From contig NZ_BSFD01000011.1 of the NCBI RefSeq assembly GCF_027922165.1, positions 62,001 through 126,000 on the forward strand: a stretch of 64,000 nt of DNA, given 5' to 3'. This document shows positions 11,885 through 20,155 of the stretch, in pieces. How positions within the stretch are numbered: position 1 is the stretch's first letter; every line of letters starts with the position of its first letter. Under the pieces are notes generated by a model. It was not told the origin of the DNA and did not search any database. It was given only the letters and a program-made list of their open reading frames with translations. The DNA comes from Brevundimonas intermedia. GTDB lineage: Bacteria > Pseudomonadota > Alphaproteobacteria > Caulobacterales > Caulobacteraceae. Position numbers and translations under genes: made by a program.

Positions 11885-11913
11885 GCAGCGGCTCCTCTTT
11901 TTCGATCAGACGA

Positions 11914-13581
<1,668 letters not shown>

Positions 13582-13715
13582 GAGGTGCGGTTTCGCCCTT
13601 CGGGTTTCGTCGGATTGGGAGGTTCGGGCGGATGTAGCGATCCTGAGGCGAGAGAGCAAATGAGGCGAAGACATGCGCGGGCGCCTTCGCCGGTTTCGCG
13701 GCGAAGTTGGGGAGG

Positions 13716-13787
13716 GCGTGGGACGCCGGGTCTGCACCCGGGGTTTGAAGTTTTAAGTACCGTTTCGGCGCAGTCGTCGTCCCACGC
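13716..13787. ncRNA. Possible structured RNA element upstream of ettA
   Basis: A perfect 10-bp outer stem (GCGTGGGACG at 13716-13725 with 13778-13787) encloses, directly stacked on it, a perfect 6-bp hairpin CCGGGT-CTGC-ACCCGG (13726-13741) and a 36-base AT-rich internal strand containing TTTTAAGTAC. On the minus strand it would lie in the ettA leader, 135-206 bases before the start codon. No known riboswitch consensus is recognised; strand is uncertain. Confidence 0.35.
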
Positions 13788-14134
13788 GGTCGTTTTCCAC
13801 ACGCGCTCCGGCTGGCGGCCCTCGTCTTCGAGCCTTGCCGGATCGGCGGGCCGCCTTGCGACGGCTTCGCCGGGGCGGACGTGCCGATTGAAAATCGACA
13901 GCGGTCCGCTTTCCGAAGCGTGCGGCGAGCAGGAGACGGCATCCATCGCCGCCCCTAAGGACCCCGGCGGTCTCCTTCCCGCCGGCTTCATCGCTCGACC
14001 ACAGCCCCGCCGCCGTCAGGGCGCTGGATCCGACGCCCTCCCCATCGGCGGGGATGAGAGGATTATGCTGGAGGTTTGAGGGGTGGTTAGAAGAGGAGGG
14101 TGAAATTCTGTTAGGGCGTTGAAATCGTTGAGGG

Positions 14135-14409
14135 GGAGGCAGCGTCATTGTGCGCGCGGACCCCCGTCTTTCGTCATTCCGGGCGAAGGGCCGCTTGGCC
14201 CGCAGACCCGGAACCCAGCGGCGCCGAAGGCGAAATGGGTCCGCCGCAAGATGTCGAGCAGCGAGTTCGCGACAGGTTCGCGCTCACGCGCGCCGCTGGG
14301 TTCCGGGTCTCCGCTGCGCTGCGCCCGGAATGACGAAAGAGGGAGGGGGGCGTCACCTTTCCGCGCGCGGGGGTGGATCATTGGGGTGGAGGCAGCGTCA
14401 TTGTGCGCG
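14135..14409 (+). repeat. 22-bp direct repeats flanking palindrome B
   Basis: The 22-base sequence beginning GGAGGCAGCGTCATTG occurs at 14135-14156 and again at 14388-14409. The 231 bases between the two copies contain all of palindromic repeat B. Confidence 0.8.
14168..14339. repeat. Large palindromic repeat, family B
   Basis: Perfect 18-bp terminal inverted repeat (14168-14185 with 14322-14339, left end CTTTCGTCATTCCGGGCG), with an inner inverted repeat around CCCGGAACCCAGCGGCGC and its complement. This style (TCATTCCGGGC...CCCGGAATGA) is common in alphaproteobacterial intergenic palindromes. No coding capacity believed. Confidence 0.8.
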
Positions 14410-14420
14410 GTGCGGCGTCA

Positions 14421-14562
14421 AAGAGCCCCTCCGTCTCGCCGCTGCGCGTCGATCCACCTCCCCACTGCGTGGGGAGGAGACAGGCGCCGCCGCCGCGTCT
14501 CCTCCCCGCTTTGCGGGGAGGGGGACCGCCGCGCCGCTTTGCGCGGTGGTGGAGGGGCTCTT
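14421..14562. repeat. Large palindromic repeat, family A, copy 2
   Basis: Ends are a perfect 12-bp inverted repeat (AAGAGCCCCTCC at 14421-14432, complement at 14551-14562). Internal hairpins CACCTCCCCACTGCGTGGGGAGG and CTCCTCCCCGC are the counterparts of those in copy 1 at 8356-8503 (the first quoted here as two arms CACCTCCCCA and TGGGGAGG). It lies just downstream of the DUF924 gene stop, where it could end transcription. Confidence 0.85.
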
Positions 14563-14586
14563 GGCCGCGAACTCGCTCTCGAACGT

Positions 14587-15129
14587 TCAGCCGCCGAAAC
14601 CGCCCTCGTCGAGGAAGGCCTGTTCTTCGGGCGTGGTGGCGCGGCCCAGGGCGGGGTTGCGGTGGGGGAAGCGGCCGAAGCGGAGGATGATGTCGCGGTG
14701 GAGGCGGCCCCATTTCTCGAGCTCGGCGTCGCCGGCGATCAGGGCCATGTAGCGGTCCTGATCTTCGAGCCGTTCGGAATGTTCGAAGGGGAGGAGGAGG
14801 AAGTTCTTCAGTTCGGGGGCGACCTGGAGGTGGTGGCCGCGCGCCACGGCCTGGTTCGCGAACATCAGGGCCAGGGGGTCGGTGGCGAACTGATGCGCCG
14901 TGCCGCGGAAGCTGTTCCTCGGATACTGGTCGAGCAGGATCAGGAGGGCGAGCGCGGTCTCGGGCGCATCGATCCAGTCGTCGCGCTCGCGCCGGGCGGC
15001 GGACAGGTGCAGATCATGGCCCCGCGCGCGAAACGCGGCGTCGAAGGCCGCGTCCTTGGCGAACCAGTTTTCGGGACCGGCCTCTTTCCAGAAGGCGACG
15101 ACGTCGGATGGGGCTATGAAGGCGGTCAT
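14587..15129 (-). CDS. DUF924 family protein
   Basis: 180 aa, all-helical family of unknown function found across alpha- and gammaproteobacteria. Family features seen: N-terminal VVAFWKEAGPENWFAKDAAFD, the LILLDQYPRNSFRGTA motif, and LLPFEHSE. Cytoplasmic, no signal or membrane segment. The start at 15129 (MTAFIAPSD) has AGGA about 9 bases upstream; the start triplet overlaps, on the opposite strand, the ATG of the reductoisomerase gene at 15128, so the two divergent genes share their start bases and each gene's ribosome site lies in the other's coding sequence. Confidence 0.9.
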   Translation of the reverse strand: MTAFIAPSDVVAFWKEAGPENWFAKDAAFDAAFRARGHDLHLSAARRERDDWIDAPETALALLILLDQYPRNSFRGTAHQFATDPLALMFANQAVARGHHLQVAPELKNFLLLPFEHSERLEDQDRYMALIAGDAELEKWGRLHRDIILRFGRFPHRNPALGRATTPEEQAFLDEGGFGG

Positions 15130-16162
15130 GAGCCAGATCCTAGCCAATACGTTGCCCGTCTTCCATGACCGCGACTGCGACCTTTCGATCCTTCGCGGCA
15201 AGCGCGTGGCCATGATCGGCTACGGCAGCCAGGGGCGGACCCATGCGCTGAACCTGCGCGATTCGGGCGTGACCGACATCGTCGTGGGCTTGAAGACCGG
15301 GTCGAAGACGCGGGAACGCGCCACGGCCGACGGCTTCTCCGTGATGACGGCCGCAGAGGCCGCGGCGGGGGCGGACGTGGTCGCCGTCATGACCTCGGAC
15401 GAGGCGCACCGGGACCTGTGGCGCGACGAGCTGGCGCCGAACGTGCGGCCGGGCGCGGCCCTGGTCTTCGCCCACGGCCTGTCGGTGCGGTTCGGCCTGG
15501 TGGAGCCGCGCGCGGACCTGGACGTCATCCTGGCCTCGCCCAAGGGGATCGGGCCGCGCATCCGCGACCTGTACGAGGCCGGAGAGGGTGTCTTCTGCCT
15601 GTTCGGGGTGCATCAGGACGCCACGGGCGGGGCCCACGCCCTGGGCCTGTCCTATGCGGCCGCCCTGGGATGCGGGCGCAAGGGCATCCTCGAGACGACG
15701 ATGAGGGACGAGTGCGAGAGCGATCTCTTCGGGGAACAGGTGGTGCTGTGCGGCGGGATCGCCGAACTGATCGATTCGGCCTTCATGAAACTGGTCGAGG
15801 CCGGCTATCCGCCCGAGGTGGCCTGGTTCGAGTGTTTCTATGAAGCCAAGCTGGTCACCGACCTGATGTATGAGCGCGGCATAGCCGGCGCCTTCGCCAA
15901 GATCTCCAATACGGCGGAGTACGGGGCCTATCTGACCGGGCCGCGCATCATCAACGCCGCCTCGCGCGCGGCGATGGACCAGGTGCTGGCCGAGGTGCAG
16001 GGCGGGGGGTTCGTGCGGGCCCTGATGGCGGATTACGACGCCGGTTCGCCCGACCTGCTGGCGCGGCGCGGGGCCCTGGGGCGGCGGCCGATCGAGTCGG
16101 TGGAGGCGCATCTGAACGAGGTGGCGCGGCTGGCGCGGGAGACGGCGGCGAACGACGACTGA
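15128..16162 (+). CDS. Divergent ketol-acid reductoisomerase (IlvC-like)
   Basis: 344 aa, class I (short form) length. IlvC rearranges and reduces acetohydroxy acids in branched-chain amino acid synthesis. The fold signature is kept: DRDCDLSILRGKRVAMIGYGSQGRTHALNL at the N-terminus (quoted in part: IGYGSQGRTHALNL), catalytic His116 (FAHG), Lys139 (SPKG), metal ligands Asp199, Glu203, Glu235, Glu239 and Ser260 (ISNTAEYG). Several usual signatures differ: APKGPGH is SPKGIGPR, the cofactor loop is GLKTGSKTRERA, and the C-terminus is extended with RRGALGRRPIESVEAHLNEV. It is therefore likely an active enzyme but probably a paralogue with altered substrate rather than the housekeeping IlvC; no other ilv gene is nearby. 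AAGG precedes the ATG at 15128. Confidence 0.85.
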   Translation: MSQILANTLPVFHDRDCDLSILRGKRVAMIGYGSQGRTHALNLRDSGVTDIVVGLKTGSKTRERATADGFSVMTAAEAAAGADVVAVMTSDEAHRDLWRDELAPNVRPGAALVFAHGLSVRFGLVEPRADLDVILASPKGIGPRIRDLYEAGEGVFCLFGVHQDATGGAHALGLSYAAALGCGRKGILETTMRDECESDLFGEQVVLCGGIAELIDSAFMKLVEAGYPPEVAWFECFYEAKLVTDLMYERGIAGAFAKISNTAEYGAYLTGPRIINAASRAAMDQVLAEVQGGGFVRALMADYDAGSPDLLARRGALGRRPIESVEAHLNEVARLARETAANDD

Positions 16163-16175
16163 TGCGCAGGAGATT

Positions 16176-16282
16176 CGTCATCCTCGGGCTCGACCCGAGG
16201 ATCGGCTGTGGATCGGGCTGTGCGTCCTCAGTGACGCAATGCGGCGGACGGCCCGGCCCTCGGGTCCAGCCCGAGGGTGACG
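16176..16282. repeat. Large palindromic repeat, family C
   Basis: Terminal inverted repeat CGTCATCCTCGGGCT (16176-16190) with AGCCCGAGGGTGACG (16268-16282), 14 of 15 pairs Watson-Crick and one G-U. Contains an inner CTCGGGCTCGACCCGAG hairpin. It follows the reductoisomerase stop by 13 bases and may serve as its terminator. Confidence 0.75.
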
Positions 16283-16309
16283 ATCATATAGAATTTTAGA
16301 AAGAGAAGA

Positions 16310-16386
16310 TGGTCGGAGTGAGAGGATTCGAACCTCCGACCCCTGCGTCCCGAACGCAGTGCTCTACCAGGCTGAGCCACACTCCG
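16310..16386 (-). tRNA. tRNA-Pro(CGG)
   Basis: 77 bases including encoded CCA. Acceptor stem CGGAGTG/CACTCCG, D arm GCTC/GAGC, anticodon arm CTGCG-TTCGGGA-CGCAG giving anticodon CGG, T arm GGAGG-TTCGAAT-CCTCT. Reads codon CCG. Confidence 0.96.
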
Positions 16387-16597
16387 ACCGTGGGGGCTGG
16401 CCTGGCGGCGTCGCCCCGAAGTGAGGACGCGGCTTATAGCCATGGGTTTCGGACCCCGCAAGCGTCCATTTCGACCTTCTTTGCACGGGGCTTTGCACGG
16501 GGCGAAAATAGTCCTGAAAGAGGGTGTTGCATCCGAAAACGGTTTGGCCTATCTGACCGCCTCCGCCGCGCGAGAGCGCAGCGGTCGCCGGACCTGC

Positions 16598-16671
16598 TGG
16601 GGAATGGTGTAATGGTAACACTCCGGTTTTTGGTACCGTCATTCTAGGTTCGAGTCCTAGTTCCCCAGCCA
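16598..16671 (+). tRNA. tRNA-Gln(TTG)
   Basis: 74 bases including encoded CCA. Acceptor stem TGGGGAA/TTCCCCA, anticodon loop TTTTGGT giving anticodon TTG, T arm CTAGG-TTCGAGT-CCTAG. It is the last housekeeping feature before the AraC/two-partner-secretion segment. A tandem TTTGCACGGGGC lies about 110 bases upstream (near 16480-16503). Confidence 0.96.
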
Positions 16672-17125
16672 TCCGCTTTCACTGGATTTGAGCCTGTTTC
16701 AGCCCCACGGCGGCCATGCCGGTTGCCGATTCCGCCGCTAGGGGTCATCAGCGCGGGCGCGACAACGGCGAGATCGTATCCTCGGATGAGTTCGCGCCAT
16801 TCCGGCGTCAGGGCGTCCAGATCGGTGCTGCGCAAACGGCGCAAATCCACGAGGCGCCAATCGCCTGCGGACATGTCAGAGGGGCGGCCAGCGTCCGCTT
16901 CATCAGCCGCGCCCTGCGGCCCACTGCGGACGCCAAATCCGCAAGGCTGACATCCTCCTTCATGCGTTCGGCCAGAACGAGCGGCGCTTGGCCGTGCCGA
17001 AAGACATTCTCGACCGCTCTGTTCAACGCGAATTGGTTGACGCGTGATTCTGGTCAGCGAAAACGGTCCTTCGGCGGCTGTTTTTCGGGCTGGACACGGC
17101 AAAGCTTTCGGTGTGAGACGCGGGA
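16672..17125. other. Gene-poor stretch after tRNA-Gln, possible decayed coding sequence
   Basis: On the minus strand two different frames each carry protein-like sequence: about 17035-16830 (VENVFRHGQAPLVLAERM, then a helical stretch DLASAVGRRARLMKR) and about 16870-16720 (WRLVDLRRLRSTDLDAL, then GYDLAVVAPALM). They would join into one reading if a frameshift near 16850 were removed, which suggests a small degraded gene. No family is recognised and no intact ORF with a ribosome site is seen. The plus strand just before 17126 holds the leader of the AraC-type gene. Confidence 0.3.
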
Positions 17126-18157
17126 ATGACGCAGCTTGGCGCAGACGCGAGGGTGCAAGCCTCCTTCTTCGACGCCGGCCAGGGGGCGGATCACGCCGCT
17201 GTGGCCAGTTGGACCGAGGCCATGAGCGTCATGTTCGACGTAAAGGTTGCAGCCCCAAGCCATGGCGCCTTTCATGGGCGTGCAGGCGGCTATGGCTTCG
17301 GGGAGCTTCTGGTCGGGCATAGTCGCTCCACCGCCCAGTCCTTTAGCCGCTCGCGTTACCGCACGGCTCAGGACGGGCTCTCGCATTATCTCGTTCAGTT
17401 CTATCCCGAGGGGGCGTGCGGCCCGCGAGACGCGACGTCCGACGCCTGGACCCGTCCCGGCGATCTGCTGATCGTCGATCTGGCGCAGCCGCTCGACACG
17501 GCGGCGACCGACTACGAGAACATGAACCTCATCATCCCCCGGCGCCTGCTCGCTCCGCTGATCAGACAGCCGGACGATGTCCACCTCAAAATCGTGCCTC
17601 GCGAAGATCCTCTCGTCAGTCTTCTGCGTGGGCATCTATCCCTGTTGACGGAGTTGGCCCCTTCGCTCGGACGCGATCAGGCGGCGCTCCTGGTCGAGCC
17701 GACGGTGGCGCTGGCTGCAGCCGCGATCAACGGACATCTGAACGAGGCGTCGCGCTCGTCGGCGAACCAGAGTCTGGTCGAGCAAATCTGCCGTAGAATA
17801 GAGACGCGGCTCGCAGATCCGACCCTGAGCGCCGCCGAGACGGCCGCGGCCTTCGCCATATCCGAACGCAAGCTCTACTACCTGTTTCAGCCGCTCGGCG
17901 GCTTCTCCGCCTATGTCCAGCAGAGGCGGTTGCGGGCGGTTCGGGATCGGCTGCTCGACCCTCGCGGACGTGAGAAAAGGATCGGCGCCATAGCGGCAGC
18001 CTTCGGCTTCAGCCACAGGTCGAACTTCGTCGCGGCGTTCCGTAATCTGTACGGCATGACCCCGCGCGAACTCCGCGGCCTCGCGGCCTCAAATGGTGCG
18101 TCCGAACCCATGCGAAGCGAAGAGGACTGGCGAAGCTGGATCGTCAATCTCAGCTAG
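17126..18157 (+). CDS. AraC-family transcriptional regulator
   Basis: 343 aa. N-terminal cupin-like effector domain (about 20-190, of the AraC_binding_2 kind, with SRYRTAQDGLSHYLVQFY) and a C-terminal double helix-turn-helix domain (about 235-330) with LSAAETAAAFAISERKLYYLF and the conserved second-helix signature IGAIAAAFGFSHRSNFVAAF followed by YGMTPRELR. Activator or repressor of unknown targets. It is oriented toward the two-partner secretion operon 325 bases downstream, which is the natural candidate target. Start at 17126 is an ATG with no strong ribosome site; the N-terminus fits the family length. Confidence 0.9.
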   Translation: MTQLGADARVQASFFDAGQGADHAAVASWTEAMSVMFDVKVAAPSHGAFHGRAGGYGFGELLVGHSRSTAQSFSRSRYRTAQDGLSHYLVQFYPEGACGPRDATSDAWTRPGDLLIVDLAQPLDTAATDYENMNLIIPRRLLAPLIRQPDDVHLKIVPREDPLVSLLRGHLSLLTELAPSLGRDQAALLVEPTVALAAAAINGHLNEASRSSANQSLVEQICRRIETRLADPTLSAAETAAAFAISERKLYYLFQPLGGFSAYVQQRRLRAVRDRLLDPRGREKRIGAIAAAFGFSHRSNFVAAFRNLYGMTPRELRGLAASNGASEPMRSEEDWRSWIVNLS

Positions 18158-18482
18158 TCTGCGCTGAAAGGCTCAATTTCTCGGGCTGGAATGCGCCTTG
18201 CCGCACATTGGCGCGACGGATGCCGCGAGCGCTTTTCATCTCTCTTCTGGGCCGCTTTTACGAGCGCGATCTGATGCTCGGAGCCTGTCCTTCATCATCC
18301 AGAACAACGGAGTCGATCTGTGGTACTGAAACAATGTCGCTCGCGACGGCTATGCGCATCGCGTCGCCGAGCCGTGGGTGATGGCGTTCATCCGTTGCGC
18401 TGTCGCTTCTAATATTTGCGTTCGTCTAAAATAAAAAATGTCGGGCCTAGGCGCGGCCAAAAGGGGCGGGGGCTCATAACCA
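18158..18482 (+). promoter_or_regulatory. Upstream region of the two-partner secretion operon
   Basis: No gene seen. The last 90 bases contain an AT-rich island (around 18411-18440, with TAATATTTG and CTAAAATAAAAAATG) unusual for this window and likely to be the core promoter. Its distance to the GTG at 18483 is about 45 bases. The first 200 bases show nothing specific. Confidence 0.4.
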
Positions 18483-20144
18483 GTGTATAAAATCGCGTTT
18501 GTCGCAGCTGTGTTTGGGCTGTGCGCTGAACCTGTGGAGGCCTTGCCGGCCGCCTCCACGACGCAGGTGTCCAACGAACCTGGCGGCGAGCAATCCGCGC
18601 TGATTTCGAGTGTGCGGATCGTGGGCGTGTCCGAGCATCCGGGCACAGGAATTTCAGAATCGTCCATACAGCGTGTCGCGTCGGACGCCTTGGCGAGCCG
18701 GATCGCCTCAGCGAGCGGGGCGCCTCGCCTGACCTTTGATCAGATGTCGCAGATCGCCGATGCGATCACGGCCGCCTATCGCCAGGCAGGCTTCTTGACG
18801 GCGACGGCGATCATCCCGCCGCAGCGTATCGGTGAAGATCATGTTCTGACGATCGAGGTCGTCGAGGGGCGTGTCGGAGAGGTTCGTGTCGTCGCCAACG
18901 GGCGACTTAGGGAAGCGGCGTTACGGGCGCCTTACCGGGATTTGATCGGCCGCCCGCTCCAGTCAGAGACCTTGGGACAGGCCATCCGGTACGGGCGGGA
19001 CCTGCCGGCGGCCAAGGTTTCGACGGTGTTGGAGCGGGGCGCCAAGGCGGGTGAAACGGATATTGTCGTGACGGCGGAGGACGAGGGCCGCCCTTACGCC
19101 TTGAGGTTTGGCGTCAACAACCACGGCACCGAGACCTCGGGCCGATATCGGCTCGAAGCCGGCGCCAGCCTGTACAGCCCACTGGGGCTGGGCGACGTTC
19201 TGTCGGCAAGTTACGGCTATGCTTTGGATCCCAGCGACAGCTGGACCGGATCGGCGTCCTACAGGCTGCCGCTGGTCATGACGCCTGGCCTCAGCGCCGT
19301 CGCCTCGATCAGCCGGAGCCAGTTGGACCTGAGCACGGGTCCGTTCGCGGCATTGGACATCAGCGGCCCGACCACGCAGGGCGCTTTCGGCTTCGAGTGG
19401 AAGTTCGCGAACACGCCGTTGTTCCAGGCGCAGGCCACAGGGACCTATATCTACGAGACGTCCAAGCTGGACGGCCTCGGTCTACGGCTGTCGGACCATG
19501 CTTTCGATGTCGTCGAAGCCGGCCTGGCTTTTCGTCAAGATCAACCGTCAAGCCGAGGCGTAAACTTCGGGCAGGTGACGCTGAGGAAATCCTTCAACGA
19601 TCGATCCGCCTCGCAGAACTTCATATATGGCGAGCACGACAGCGACTTCCTGATCGCGCGGCTGTCGCTCTCGCGGATTCAGGGTCTGACCGCTGATCAG
19701 CGGATTCTCGTCCAGGGATCCGGCCAATATACCGAGGCGGCCCTTCCGCCACTCGAGCAATTCGCCATCGGCGGACCTGAAAGCGTCAGGGCTGCGCCCC
19801 TGTCCGCCGCGCTGAGCGACCGGGGTCTTCAACTGACCGCAGAATACCAGGTCGATGCGCCGGGCTTTGGCGGGGTTGCGTCTCCGTTCAAGGGGCGGCC
19901 GTGGTCGGAGATCGTCACCTTCAAAGCCTTCTACGACTGGGGGCGGGTGTCCCCTACGGCCGATAATCGTCGCCGGGGGGCCAGGCCCGAGCGTTACGAC
20001 GGCGTCGGCGTGGGGGTCGACGTCAACCTCCCTTACCGACGGGGGCTGCAACTGACGCTTACCGCCTCCACGCCTCTTACAGACAATCCGTCGGCCCAGA
20101 CCGGCGACGTCCAAATCTGGGCCGCGCTCGGATTTAGCTTCTAA
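18483..20144 (+). CDS. Two-partner secretion outer-membrane transporter (FhaC/ShlB family, TpsB)
   Basis: 553 aa. Exports the large TpsA protein encoded next. Signal peptide residues 1-20; POTRA_2 domain about 70-145 (FDQMSQIADAITAAYRQAGFLTATAIIPPQ quoted in part: AITAAYRQAGFLTATA, then LTIEVVEGRVGEV); second POTRA about 145-200; 16-strand barrel about 205-553 ending WAALGFSF. The L6 hairpin motif, VRGY/F in FhaC, appears as GGPESVRAAP: the arginine is kept, the following glycine is not. Start is GTG at 18483 with a weak ribosome site. The 11-base gap to the next gene marks a TpsB-TpsA operon. Confidence 0.92.
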   Translation: MYKIAFVAAVFGLCAEPVEALPAASTTQVSNEPGGEQSALISSVRIVGVSEHPGTGISESSIQRVASDALASRIASASGAPRLTFDQMSQIADAITAAYRQAGFLTATAIIPPQRIGEDHVLTIEVVEGRVGEVRVVANGRLREAALRAPYRDLIGRPLQSETLGQAIRYGRDLPAAKVSTVLERGAKAGETDIVVTAEDEGRPYALRFGVNNHGTETSGRYRLEAGASLYSPLGLGDVLSASYGYALDPSDSWTGSASYRLPLVMTPGLSAVASISRSQLDLSTGPFAALDISGPTTQGAFGFEWKFANTPLFQAQATGTYIYETSKLDGLGLRLSDHAFDVVEAGLAFRQDQPSSRGVNFGQVTLRKSFNDRSASQNFIYGEHDSDFLIARLSLSRIQGLTADQRILVQGSGQYTEAALPPLEQFAIGGPESVRAAPLSAALSDRGLQLTAEYQVDAPGFGGVASPFKGRPWSEIVTFKAFYDWGRVSPTADNRRRGARPERYDGVGVGVDVNLPYRRGLQLTLTASTPLTDNPSAQTGDVQIWAALGFSF

Positions 20145-20155
20145 GGGACTGCGCC

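Larger units (their letters stand above)
13582..14586. other. 1-kb gene-free stretch between ettA and a DUF924 gene
   Basis: No convincing gene. Near ettA it is GC-rich and full of perfect stems (13716-13787, see separate entry; GGCGGCCC/GGGCCGCC near 13817-13858; GCGGAC/GTCCGC near 13880-13910). A minus-strand open frame of 148 codons covers 13545-13991, but its end overlaps the ettA start in another frame and no family is recognised. From 14135 on it consists of repeats: a 22-bp direct repeat pair, palindromic family B, and palindromic family A copy 2. The tmRNA, RNase P RNA and SRP RNA signatures were looked for and not found. Confidence 0.6.

Noticed and set aside
13690-14060. tmRNA, RNase P RNA, 4.5S or 6S RNA
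   Set aside because: No tag-coding reading, no AGGAAAGTCC core of RNase P, no GGAAGGAAGCAG-type SRP loop, no convincing 6S bubble.
18158-18482. Short plus-strand reading frames before the secretion operon
   Set aside because: No ribosome sites, no coding bias, interrupted by stops; treated as promoter region.
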